NCBI GenBank assembly: GCA_007258455.2
Contig: VDFB02114799.1
Coordinates: 1 to 64,000, forward strand
Direction: 5' to 3'
DNA: 64,000 bases
Origin: Sequoia sempervirens
Taxonomy: Eukaryota > Streptophyta > Pinopsida > Cupressales > Cupressaceae
Positions 34,447-45,953 of this stretch are shown one piece after another. The notes below the pieces were generated by a model, which did not search any database, was not told the DNA's origin, and saw only the letters and a list, made by a program, of their open reading frames with translations. Position numbers and translations under genes: made by a program. Within the stretch, counting starts at the first letter, position 1; every line of letters starts with the position of its first letter.

Positions 34447-35624
34447 TGTTGATGTGGACTGACGACCCTTTCCCAATCCTGTGATGGTGAGCTTGTCTCA
34501 ATCAATTCTATGGAAGAGAATCAATGAAACCATGGTGTTTGGTGTATGAAAAACATAAATTATGCACAAAATGAACATGATGCAAGCTAGGTTACCATGA
34601 TTTTATGCTATAAATGATCTAATCGTGTAGTTACTAAGCTAATCTAAGCTAATTTAAGCTAAAAGATGAAAACTCTAATTTATTTACAAACTAGGATGGA
34701 TGCATGGAAGCCATTAATGAAAGCTTGAAGCTATTATGCAACTAAAAAAATTTGAAAATAAGCTAAATGTATGAAAATTGAGACTATGGATGTGAGTAAA
34801 TTTAATAGCATAAGTTTGCAATAAAAGATGGATCTGTTTGTCTCCAAATAGTGATCTATTTATAAGAGAGCAAATGAGGAATGAATGGTTGAGATTAAAA
34901 TGCTTAATAAATGGTTCAAGATGAAGGGGATGAGAGGCATGGATCATGGATTCTCATCAATGGATGATAATGCATGATGAGATTTAATCAAAGGCTCACA
35001 ATTGCCTCAAACAAACACACTTTTGACCTACTTACACAGGTCAAAGGTAACTTGCTTAAGAGGTTGAAGGGTTAATTGCATTTGAAGCTAAGTGAGTTGA
35101 TTGGAGGAAATAGAATATTACTTTAGGGTGAGGAAAAAGGTATAATTTACAAATTAAAACAATTTTTTAATTATGCAGAAAGGATAAAGAATATTCCATG
35201 GGAATATTCCCTTTGATTAGAAGAAAATTAGTTTAATTGCTAATTAAACAAGGTTTAGTTTATGTAATTAGGGAATTAGAAGAATTAGAAGATATTTATT
35301 AAATTAGATGATTTAATAAATAGGGGAGGGGATGAAATGATATTTAATTAAATAAGATAGGGTTATTTAATTAAATAAGATGACTTAGGAGATTAAATTA
35401 AATATTTTGATTTATTTAATTTAATGAGATGAAGTGTTAGTGTGAAAAGAGATGAATTAACCCAATTAAATTAATTAGGCCAATTAGATGAAAATGATGT
35501 AATTAATTAATTAGCTAGGCTAATTAAATGAATTGAGTGAAAAGAGGATAGATAAAGAGGAAATGATGTTAATAAACCCGATTTAAGTGTATGACATTGA
35601 TTAGGACATTTTTCAGTGTCTACA
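34447..35624 (-). repeat. 3' LTR of the Tat element
   Basis: 1178 bp. Pairs with 61034-62257 along its whole length, starting TGTTGATGTGGACTG and ending CAGTGTCTACA as written on the plus strand. Its inner half is rich in TTAATTAA-type sequence. Confidence 0.92.
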
Positions 35625-35638
35625 TTTTTCCCCTCTTT
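35625..35638 (-). promoter_or_regulatory. polypurine tract of the Tat element
   Basis: Minus strand AAAGAGGGGAAAAA, directly before the LTR start TGTAGACACTG. The same tract stands at 45954-45967 for the second LTR family. Confidence 0.85.
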
Positions 35639-36590
35639 GAAGCGAGGTACCTGCTACTTCAATTCAAAGAACAACATTTTTCATATCAAAATGTTGCCCA
35701 AATCAAAAAATAAAAATTTTCTAGTTTTTAAGATGCTCCAACAGAAGAATAAAACTAACTCCCTACCCCCTTGAGAAATTGGGCAAAATTTTTGAATTTT
35801 ATGTTGATTTCTTGATAAAGGTTCAAAAGATGCCCCAAGGGTCCAAAAAGGATTTGGGATACAAGAATAATGCCAAAAATGAAAAAGATGATGCAAAATT
35901 AGGTCCAAATTGGAATAATTGTTGAAAATGATAATAAACCCCATTAAAAAGATTAAATTAGGGAAAAAAACCCTAATTTTCTAGCTTAAATAGGTCAAGA
36001 GGGGTCATTTTCAATTCATTTGTGCATTCATACTTAAGGAATTCTTATAATTTGAGCTTTGACCCTTTGAAAAAATGGCAAGTCGTGAGCTTCCTCAATA
36101 CATTTTTGATTGAGTTTGTGAGTTCTATCAGCTTCTAGGTGTAGGACCATCGATATGTGATTCAAAACTTGATTTGAAATTTGAAATTTTGATGCATTTA
36201 TTAGGCGTTAGAATTTAGAATTTGGTAGTGTCACTATATAGTGATGCCCAAATGATATATAGTGACGCATATGTCTAGGACGATGCTTTTCTGAATTTGA
36301 TTTTAGGGTTCAAAATTTTAAATGGCGACACGTTTGTAAATAGCGAAACACTTGTTGATTTGAAAGTTAGGGTTAGGTCATGCGAAATTCTAAATCGTGA
36401 CGCCATCTTGTATGGTGACACATTTGTCAATTTGATTTTTTTAAATGAAACAGACATCACTGTTTGAGTTTTGAATATAACAATGTACTTGTAAACAATG
36501 AAACATTTGTGATTTCTGAGATAGAAATTCCAAATAACTTCAATTTTTTGATGATTTCCTGACATCATGCGCTTTGTGAGTGTAGGAGTT
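35639..36590. other. Tat 3' untranslated region with short dyads
   Basis: No gene. At 36231-36244 there is a perfect 14-bp palindrome TCACTATATAGTGA. Around it (36220-36430) several GTGACGC/GCGACAC-like words recur, similar to words in the leader at 60400-60740. Confidence 0.5.
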
Positions 36591-36619
36591 CTTCCCACTG
36601 TTGATGCTGAGAGAGGATA

Positions 36620-38310
36620 GGCCCACAGTATTAGAGAGATTGGGTGACCTTTCAGAGTTGCACTAGAAGCACCTGGGAGAGATCGGATTATGGTACATTG
36701 TGTACACACTAGTGATTAAGACCCATTTGGCCATGATGACAAGATTGTGCAAGAGATGGCATAGCGAGACTTCATCTTTCCACCTTCCTACAAGAGAGCA
36801 ACAATGACCTTAGAGGATGTGTGGCGGATATTGCAGCTGCCTGTACACAGTGATTGTATTCTCTACGATCTTGATGCCAAATTAGATGCGTGCTTCGAGG
36901 TGATGGAGATGGACCAAATTGCATTGGTCACATCACATATTGATCTAGAGACATATAGGGGTCATGTGCTGACGTTCAAATTGATTGTTGTGACCATTAT
37001 TTTAGGTTTGGTGGCTCTAGACAAGCATGATCAATTCTTTATTCTAGGTTGGGGCTTGGCAAAGGATGCTTTACCAGAGCACTCCTTTTGCATGGGGACC
37101 CATGATGCTAGTCTCCTCGTACCATGATTTGCATGATTTTTTTTACTATGATTGGAGAGCCCCTTATGTAGGGGTGACACTCCATATTTGGGCATGGGAG
37201 CACATTTCAGTGTTTTGACTAATTATACAGATGGCAGACGTGGAGCCAGATGATCCCATCATATGGAGATACCGAGGTGCCATTACACTCAAGCACATAG
37301 GACAAATTGGACTCCTGTATTGGTGACAGGTGATAGATGATATGACCATGTTCCGATGGCAGCCATGGCTTCAGATGTCAGCCTAGTTTGATGATATTCA
37401 ATAGCTCTACTTCGCCCAACAGACCTGTTACATTCAAGGTCGGGAGCATACTATGATTGAGAGGTACCTTCTTGACAGAGTATCCAACAATTTGGCGATG
37501 TCCAGGATATGCTCGATGATGCTTATAGGGCTATTTTTGCTAGAGCAGCTAGTCAGGTTCCCACATGGGGATCGACAATTCTAGCAATAGAGGCCATTGA
37601 GAGTTTTCACTAGTTGGTTGCCCAGCCTTGGGCATACGATTAGGGTCATCCCATTGCTTAGAATACTCTCGCTTACGATGCATGGTTATCCCTCTGAGGT
37701 GAATTATAGATCCTACAAGTGCTCGTCGAGGCCGTGAAGTAGAGGGGTTAGGGGTAGAGGATAGGGGAGCCAAGATGGCCATGATAGAAAATTTTTGGGG
37801 GTTCCTCAAGTGGGACAATAGCCTCCTTAGCAGCCTCTAGTGGTACAACAACAACTAGTTTCATCACCATCACTGCCGTCAGATGCTAGAGATGTGCAGA
37901 TACAATAGCTACATTAGTAGGTGCAGATTTTGATGGGTGAGCAGGACCAGGCCCACCAACAAATTCTGGTTTTGACTACTGAGCGAGACTAGGTTTGACA
38001 ACAGGTGGTTGTGGTGAAAGTTGAGAGAGACGTAGTGCTATAGAGAGTACCGACTATCACAGGTGAGAGAGATCAGGAGGTGGTTCGACATCAACAGATA
38101 GAGAGCCTTATGACATCCACCCATGGTCAGTCAGTTTCAACGCGGCTATATAGAGAGGCTATTATAGAGGCTACATATTATAGGCAACACTATCATAGAG
38201 ATGTTCTTGTGGCATTGAGACAACCTAATTTTTCACAACGAAGCAATGCATGCCCCTGAGCAGAGGATCAACCTGAGTCACAGGCTGGAGAGGGTAGTAG
38301 GCACTAGGTT
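36620..38310 (+). pseudogene. antisense ORF with plant mobile domain (PMD)
   Basis: The only clear plus-strand coding inside the Tat element. It reads RLCKRWHSETSSFHLPT, then after a frame change MTLEDVWRILQLPVHSDC (36804 on), then VTLHIWAWEHISVF and DDPIIWRYRGAITLKHIG (about 37160-37320). These are hallmarks of the PMD (aminotransferase-like) family, which includes MAIN/MAIL proteins and many transposon-borne copies. After 37700 it becomes Gln/Val-rich. Several TAG/TGA stops break it. Tat elements are known to carry antisense ORFs between integrase and 3' LTR, and some carry PMD-like ones. Function in the element is unknown. Confidence 0.82.
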
Positions 38311-38570
38311 AGCTTTCTGATGTACATACACTTTTTGATTTTTCCCCATTCTTTATATTGATATATGTTCATGGGCTCCTTTTTGATAGCCTCGTGGATA
38401 TTGTACTTATGATTGATGTACATACACTGATCTAGATTTTGTACCATGACACATTTTTTTTATATATATATGATATGGATACAGATGATTTATGTTATGA
38501 TGTGTTGACTTTATTTCTTGTACAGATGACATGTATGGATGCTTATATATGATCATGTATGGATGTAAAT

Positions 38571-38857
38571 GTTATATTCTTTTTCATTATCTTTTCACGA
38601 TATGATATGGATGCATAATTATGATATGCAAATGATATGGATGCATTTATTTTTGTATATTTTCTATGCATGTTATGATGATAATGTATGGATATGTATG
38701 CATATGGATGCAAATGTTATATTATTTTTCATTATCTTTTCATGATATGATATGGATGCATAATTATGATATACAAATGATATGGATGAATTTCTTTTTG
38801 TATATTTTCTATGCATGTTATGATGATAATGTATGGATATGTATGCATATGGATACA
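38571..38857. repeat. two tandem copies of a 145-bp unit
   Basis: Copies at 38571-38715 and 38716-38857, each running GTTATATTNTTTTTC...GTATGCATATGGATRCAAAT. They lie in a wider TATGGATG-rich low-complexity area (38330-39060). Open stretches on both strands here are artefacts. Confidence 0.9.
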
Positions 38858-39059
38858 AATGCTTATGATATGCAATGATTTAAGATGCTTAGACTAACAA
38901 ATTTATATTATTCATCACGACTCAAATGATAATGTGGAATGTATGATGTGATATGCAAATGATTATGATATGGATGATTATGTTGTTGGATGCGATGATT
39001 ATGATATGATTATGTGATGGATGTATGCTGATGGTTTGTGGATGCAGGATGGATGTATT

Positions 39060-40319
39060 GATGATTTTTTTGTGTGTCATGAAACCAGGTTAGCGTAGAG
39101 AAAGATGGAAGAATAAAGAATAATCGTTGTTCATGATGATTTCTTTGAAAGATCTAACAAGTCCTTGATCCATTGAGACTTTATTAGAGATGGTGACAAG
39201 ACAATGCAAAAGAATGTAAGATGAAAATGTAGGATGGGATGCTCACACTTTGGGATTGGGATTTTTCGTCATTCCTTATTGTTTGATATAACACATAGAC
39301 ACGATGCATCAAGGTATTGATAACCAAGATGACGTTCTATCTAGTTTAATGGACTTTGACTTGATAAGTAGATAGGATAGTTCTTGTTCACACCTTGACA
39401 TACAGAAACATTGTTGGAATGTAAGTTAGAGGTTTAGAACATATTGGACCAAATCATACGTAATAGTCAACAACATACTCCAAACGACCTTCCTACACAC
39501 AACTAAGCAAGTATGCACCAAAATTATTTTACAAGAGTATCCACAAGAACAACAAACAAAAGATAATGATTGATGCCCCATTCCTTTCTCTCTAAACTGT
39601 TTTAGATAGACATCATTGAGAGGTCCTCAGAATGGGTCATTAAGATAAATCATAAGAAAAGATCAAAGACAAATAGTTAGTGTTATCTATAGGTCTTGCC
39701 TACTTTAAGTTTAGCTAAGGTGATATCTGATACTGATGTCCATTGTAGGAAGAATACATCCTAGGGCATGTTGATCAGAGGGTTGTTTGATGTTGGGACG
39801 ATGATGCTCAGGTGAGCCATTGCTATAAACTTCACTAACGCATTTACCTATGATTTAGACTTTAGATTTAGAATTTTGGGTTCGCACTTTATGACTTGCT
39901 ACATTTGATTTCTACTTGTTTCGCCAAAGGGTGATGGTGACAATCATTTATTATGGGTGAAAGCGAGATGGGATGGATGGGTTTTGGTTTTTTCAAAATA
40001 TTTCAATTTTTTGGTATTTTGAAATGTTTTGAGGTTGTTTTTGATCTTTTTGAAACTTTATGTGCATGTTTATGTTTTTCTAATTTTCTGAGGTTGTTTA
40101 GGGTTTTCTAAATATTTGAGGCTTTTTAGGTCTTTTGTACATTTTCTATTGTTTTTGTGTTTTCATTTTTAAATGTTTTTGTATTTTCTAAATATTTGAA
40201 TGTTTTTGGGATTTTCTAAATATTTGGATGTTTTGGGATTTTTGAGATGTTTTGGAGGGTTTTTTGAGATATTTGGATTTTTTGAGGATTTTCAAGATTT
40301 TTTGAGTTTTGACCAAGAA
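39060..40319. other. Tat internal non-coding region, T-rich tract
   Basis: No gene. 39990-40310 is a T/G-rich degenerate array of TTTTGNNATNTTTTGA-like words, similar in style to 46900-47075 in the neighbouring related element. Confidence 0.5.
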
Positions 40320-40712
40320 CCTAACCTAAGAGACCTATATTGGGGGCCTTGAGGGATGATCAAAGATTAGCCTTGCCTATGCTATACACACAAAGACCAC
40401 ATAGTTCTACTAAATCAACCGATTTACAGGACAAAGATATGAATAGATGAGAGACAACAACTAATTACAACAGACTACTAAAGGACTGACCTAGGGTGTC
40501 TCAGGGGCACATCAATGATGGCCTTGGCTATGTTCAAGCTTAGAGACAACATAGTTCAACTGACTCAATAGATTTACAAGACAAATATATGAACAGACGA
40601 GAGACAACAACTAATTACAATGAACTACTAAAGGACTGACCTAGGGTGTTTTGGGTCACATCAATGATGGCCTTGCCTACGTTCAAGCTTAGAGACAACA
40701 TAGTTCGACATG
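40320..40712. repeat. tandem repeat, about 150-bp unit, 2.5 copies
   Basis: The landmark ACATAGTTC recurs at about 40399, 40549 and 40698. Each unit includes GAGAGACAACAACTAATTAC and CTACTAAAGGACTGACCTAG. The first copy is the most diverged. Confidence 0.88.
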
Positions 40713-40759
40713 GAGAGATCATTTTTTGGATTTTTGATGTTCAACCTTTTTAGGGTTTT

Positions 40760-41000
40760 TGATGTTTTTCGAATGTTTTGGATTTTTCCTTTACAATTTT
40801 TGAAAAGTTTTTGGATTTTTCCTTTACAATTTTTTGAATGTTTTTGGATTTTTGATGTATAGGATTTTGCAAATGTTTTTGTATTTTCTGGATAATATTT
40901 TATGAATATTTTTGGATTTTTGTTGTATAGGATTTTGCAAATGTTTTTGGATTTTCTAGATAAGATTTTATGAATGTTTTTGGTGTTTTTTGATAAGATG
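40760..41000. repeat. T-rich tandem repeats (38- and 68-bp periods)
   Basis: TTTTTGGATTTTTCCTTTACAA is repeated at the left, then TGTATAGGATTTTGCAAATG repeats with a 68-bp period (40853, 40921). The minus-strand reading is Lys/Asn/Ile-rich and not a gene. Confidence 0.85.
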
Positions 41001-41419
41001 TCCCATGACCTCAAGATATATAAGAACCTGATTGTGAAGCATAACGAAATGCCCCTAGTGTGATATGTTAGCCTACTTCAATAAAGGCAAGACTAACTAA
41101 CCTTGAGAATATGCCAAGTAATGCTAAAGAGTTCATGATACCTTATAGTAACAAGCCATGATATGGATGTGGATGGGGGGTGAATGGTGATGCAAAGAAT
41201 GACAGGTCAAAAGAGCCAAGGAATAGATGGAGAAGCCTTATTTACACAAGATGCTTGTTTGCAAGGTTTTCACCAAGGCACTTTCCCAAAGCACCACCAA
41301 AGTGGTTTTCACTAGAGGACAATTTTTTCTTTACTTTTTTCAATCCTTTTTCTCATTTTTTTGGATTTTGATCATTTTTTAATTTTTTTGTATTTTTTGA
41401 TTTACACCCTTCATGTTTA

Positions 41420-42500
41420 GGCATAAATTTTTTTGAGATGCAAGTTGTTGATTGGCTCCTGCAAGGGTTCACCTTCAGGGGTTGACAGTTGGTATGGTCT
41501 TGATCCATAGCTTGCTATGAAGACAAAGGGACCCAACCAGTTAGGCTCAAATTTTCCTTTGTTGTCTTGATCTGGGAGGTTCTTTTGATTTTTCTTTAAG
41601 ACAAGATCACCTACCTGGAATGATCGACATTTGATTCTCTTGTTATAGCTTCATTTCAGTCAGTTTTGATACACTTGTAAGTGATTAAGGGCGTCAAGAT
41701 AACGTTCATCTAGGAATTCTAGCTCATTTAGTCGGGACACTCTATACTCTTCCTTAGTTATCAGATTCTTTAGTGATACTTGCAATGATGGGAGCTCAAC
41801 CTCAATAGGCAAGATGGCTTCTAATCCATAGACCAGGGAGAAAGGGGTTGCTCCTGTAGGTGTGTAGATACTGGTTCAATAAACACAAAGAGCGGGATTC
41901 AGATGTAGATGCCAGTCATGACCAACTTCATTAACTATTTTCTTTAGGATTTTTAGGATAGTTTTGTTTGTTGCTTCTGCTTGGCCATTGCCTTGGGGAT
42001 AGTAGGATGTAGAGAATCGGTATTGGATATTGAATCTTTGGCACAAATATTTCACATCCTAATTTTTGAATGGTGTTCCATTATTTGAGATGATGGTTTT
42101 TGGTATCTGCTTTCCTATTATTCAGGTCATAGGAATGGCTTCAACCCACTTAGTAAAGTACTCAGTGGCGATTATGATAAACTTATGGCCATTCAATGAG
42201 GTTGGAGTGATTTTTCCTATGAGGTCAAGTTCCCACTATGAAAAAGGCCATGGTGTGATCATGGGTTTCAACTCTTGAGCTAGAGAATGAATCAGATCCC
42301 CATGCTATTGACACTGGATACATTTCCGCACATACTGATGAGCTTCTTTTTCCATGGTTTGCCAATAGTACCCCATCCTCAACAGTTTCTTAGCTAATGC
42401 AATATTGCTAGAATGGGACCCACATATGTCATCATGCACTTCTTTTAAGGTAGTTAAGGCTTCCTCTTGGTTAAGACATCATAGTAATGTGCTTTTGATG
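41420..42500 (-). pseudogene. Tat integrase, catalytic Asp lost
   Basis: Minus strand. The zinc region reads HDDICGSHSSNIALAKKLL...CIQC (about 42440-42310). The core reads WELDLIG with the first Asp at 42224-42226, then ISNNGTPF where the second Asp (codon 42083-42085) is Asn instead of the usual SDNG, then GNGQAEATNKTI with the Glu at 41975-41977. The 35-residue spacing is exact. The C-terminal module reads QVGDLVLKK and NKGKFEPNWLGPFV, ending with LHLKKIY near 41420. Stops occur at several Gln/Trp positions. It could not integrate DNA as it stands. Confidence 0.92.
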
Positions 42501-43205
42501 CTTCAACAGTAAAGGGTATCGCCTAGGATCACGAATCGGGATGCCTTTTTGACAAAGGTCTTTTTAAGGTTCGGGGCGATGTCTGATGGAAGGGTTCCTT
42601 TGTTAAGGTAAGTAAAAATGTTATGGTACCAAGGGGATCCAAGACCAACAATGACACACAAGAATTCAGATTTAGGGATTTCTAAAGTTGGTATGAGAAG
42701 TTGTTCTACCAAGAATTCACATTGAAGAATGTTGTTTGACATGTCTAGTAGTGATCCGATTGTTGCCATGGTGTCTGCTGCTCTATTGTTCATGTGAGGA
42801 ATCTGCTCAAAAGTTATGTCTATAAAAATATCTTTGAGATTGTCCACCATTCTTGTAAGGAGTGATTTTTTCATCTTTGGTTTGATAGTCTCCATTGACT
42901 TGGTTGATAACCAGCTGTGAGTCTCCATAGACTTTCATTTCTTGTATTTTCCATTGGACTGCTATCCTTAGAATTGTGATCAAGGCTTCTTACTCAACAA
43001 TGTTATTGGTACATGGGAATGATAGCCTATAAGACTTTGAGATGCAATCACCTTGGGGGGTGATTAAAAGAATTCCAACTCATGATCCATGTTGGGTGAA
43101 CGATTCGTCAAAGTACATCTTCCATTGAGCTATAAGATTAATAAGGAACATTGATTCATCAAGGAACTCAAATATCAAAGGGTTCTCATCATAGATGGGT
43201 GCTTC
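42501..43205 (-). pseudogene. Tat second RNase H (aRNH) and linker to integrase
   Basis: Minus strand: YFDESFTQHGS, then GILLITPQGDCISKSYRLSF, CTNNIVE, VYGDSQLVINQVNGDYQTKD. This is the extra archaeal-type RNase H typical of Tat elements. The linker follows (HMNNRAADTMATIGSLLDM, SPWYHNIFTYLNKGTLPSD, ASRFVILGDTLY). Frames change between blocks at about 42930 and 43010. Confidence 0.88.
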
Positions 43206-43600
43206 TACTAGTTAGTATGCTATCACTTGTCCTTTGATTGCTTTGTGCTCCACATACTCTATATCAAACTCTATCAAGATCATTACCCATTTTTCCATTC
43301 GTCTCGTGAGAGTTGCTTTGGATAACATATATTTTAATGGATCAATATTTGCAATGAGTTTAATTTGGTGTGACAACATATAATGCCTAAACTTTTGTGA
43401 AGTGAAAACTACCACTAGGCATGCTTTCTCAATGGATGAATAGTTCATCTCATAGCCTACCAAGGTTCTACTGATGTAGTATATGGCTCTTTCCTTTCCA
43501 TTTTCATCATGTTGTGCTAAAAGAGCTCCTAATGTTGTTGGTGTTGCTGAGATGTATAGGATCAGTGGTTTGTTTGGTATTGGTGGCATGAGCACTAGAG
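43206..43600 (-). pseudogene. Tat RNase H / RT connection
   Basis: Open minus-strand frame 43595-43212: PPIPNKPLILYISATPTTLG, GALLAQHDENGKERAIYYIS, NYSSIEKACLVVVF, HYMLSHQIKLIANIDPLKYM. This is the first RNase H-like domain following RT. The usual Asp-containing YISATD is YISATP, consistent with the degenerate first RNase H of this lineage. Confidence 0.9.
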
Positions 43601-45036
43601 GTGTTAGTAGATAATCCTTGATCTGTTGGAAAGCTTTATCACATTTTTCATACCACTTGTAAGTTATCCCTTTATGGACAAGATGCGAAAAGGGGTGAGT
43701 CTTATCTGATAACTGAGCTATGAACCTTTTGATGGACTACAACCTTCCTTGTAATCCTCTCATCTATTTCAATGTTTGTGGTGGTTCCATGTCTAGGATG
43801 GATTTTACCTTTGCTAGATCAATTTATATCCCTCTTTATGAAATGATGAAGCCAAAAAATTTCCCTGATGTGACCCCGAACACACACTTTTTTGGATTTA
43901 GTCGTACCTTGTATTATTCCAATTTGTCAAAGATAGGTCCTAGGACTTGTATGTGCTCACTTCTCTTTTTTTATTTTTCCAAAATATCATCCACATAATC
44001 TTCAACTATTTTTTGGATCATATCATGAAATATGAGGGTCATTGCTCTTTGATAGGTAGCTCTTGTATTCTTCAACCCAAATGGTATCACATTCCAGTAG
44101 TAGGTTCCCCACAAACAAGTAAAGGCAGTTTTATGTTGATATTCTTTGGTGATTATGATTTGATTGTAGCCTAAAAATCCATATATGAGTGACAACATTT
44201 CATGCCCAACTATTAAATCCATAATGAGATCAATGTTTGGAAGAGTGAAATCATCCTTTGAACATGCCTTGTTCAGACCTCTAAAATTAGTGCATATTCT
44301 AATACCCTAGTGGGTTTTGAGACTGGTAACAGGTTTGAAACCCACTTAGGATAATCTATCAATCAAATGAATCCAAAATCAAGAAGCTTTCATAGTTCCA
44401 GTTTAACCAAGAGTGTTATCTGAAGGTGCATCTTCCTTAATTTCTACTTGATTGGTTTTGCGTCGGGATAAATTGCTAAGTGATGTACAACCACTTCTAG
44501 ATCAAGGCTTGGCATATCTATGTATGACCATGCAAAGTTAGCTCTTCTCTCTTTAAGGAATGCTGCAAGGTTCTTGTGTTCTTCATCTAGCAAGAATTCA
44601 ACATAGAAGGTGATCTTAGGTTTTGCTTTTGTTCCCACATTGACTGGTGTAGCCTTTTTTGTGAGTATGATTGATGTCTCTAGATGCATTTCACTAAGGG
44701 GGAGATTGAATCCCTCATCCTTGGGCACCTTAGGGATGTTTTCACTGTCGGACATGTCCTTTTTTTACTATTTTAGGACCAGAGAGTGCCACTAGGTGGT
44801 TTTTACTCAAGGATATGCATGTTAGTTGTATTTCATTTATTTTGCGACTGAAAGATTCAATTGTCTCCCCATAGTATGCCCTTGTATTGAGCTCTATGTT
44901 GAAGCCTGCTTTGTGATCTTCCTATGATAAGTTGTCTCAGAGTCCCATGAATTCTAAGATTGCTTCATCATTTTTGAATAGATATAGAACCATTGGTCCT
45001 TGTTGGTCCATGTCAATGAGTTGTGGATATACTAGG
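43601..45036 (-). pseudogene. Tat reverse transcriptase and upstream pol linker
   Basis: Minus strand. From 45036 down it reads a pol linker (for example YYGETIESFSRKINEIQLTC), then MSDSENIPKVPKDEGFNLP (44755), AAFLKERRANFAWSYIDMP, then RT: GYNQIIITKEYQHKTAF, VIPFGLKNTRATYQRAM, and VEDYVDDILEK with the two catalytic Asp codons at 43986-43991. The RT active site is intact but the gene is split by stops and frameshifts. Protease is missing: the linker is cut at 45036 by the LTR of another element. Confidence 0.9.
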
Positions 45037-45953
45037 TGTAGATAGGGAAAATTTCAATAAGATTTAGTATTGAAAACAATAAACTAACTAAACCCTCTCA
45101 AGCACCATGAAGTACAAACTAGAATGAAAATACAAATACACAAAGGACATGCAAACCAATTTTCAAACTAGACTTGATTGACCTCCATGGCTCTTCTCCA
45201 CTTGCATAAGAATGTGACATTTTGAAGGTTGATTGTTGGAGAAATGTTGGTTGCTTACTATTGTAGCATAACGACTTGATGATGATGACAAATGGAGAAT
45301 GATAGAGACATATGAAAGATTGAAGAATGATTTTGACATAATGAGGATGCTAGAAGAAGATTTGATCCAAATGGCCTATGAAAGGTTAGATTTATAGAGT
45401 TTCGATGTGGACGGAGAAGAAGATTCAACAAGATTTGATTTTTGCTTTATTTGATCAAAGAGGAAATAAAACAAGATAAGATAAGATTTTAAAAAGATAG
45501 AAGGATTCTTATTTTCTCTTTTTAAGGAAATAAATCCTGAAAAAGATGAGAAGGATAATTGATGAATTACTAATTAAATAAATTAATTAGATACACACGA
45601 GTTTAGATTTTGGAAAGAAAGCAACAATATCCTTTTAAGATTTTATTAATTAAATAAGTATTTGATTTATTTAATTAATGTTAAATTTATGATTTCATTA
45701 ATTAAATAATATAAATTATTTAATTAACATTAGAAGAATGAATAGAAATGATTTAATTAAATTATTTAATTAACATTAGAGGAATGGATGGATTATGCAT
45801 AGGAAGGGAATAAATGAAATTAGTCAAATAAATAAGATTTATTTAACTAATTAGGTGATGACATGGGTACCTAGGGAAAAACATGATACAAGGTGTCTAA
45901 ATGATGGGATGTTGTGACAAGGTATCGTAAGAGGGCATTTTTTGGTGTCTACA
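45037..45953 (-). repeat. LTR of a second, related element (3' LTR on minus strand)
   Basis: As written it starts TGTAGATAGGG and ends TTTGGTGTCTACA. Its outer end and adjoining tract (TGTCTACA + TTTTTCCCCTCTTTG) match the Tat LTR boundary at 35624, but the body differs, so it is a different subfamily. It interrupts Tat pol coding at its lower edge. I could not find its partner LTR between 50.3 and 57.6 kb. The start is inferred from the TG and the coding break. Confidence 0.65.

Noticed and set aside
38666..38878. Met/Tyr-rich frames on both strands
   Set aside because: Both come from the TATGGATG-rich tandem repeat.
40661..41014. 117-codon minus-strand frame rich in Lys, Asn and Ile
   Set aside because: Produced by T-rich tandem repeats on the plus strand; periodic peptide.
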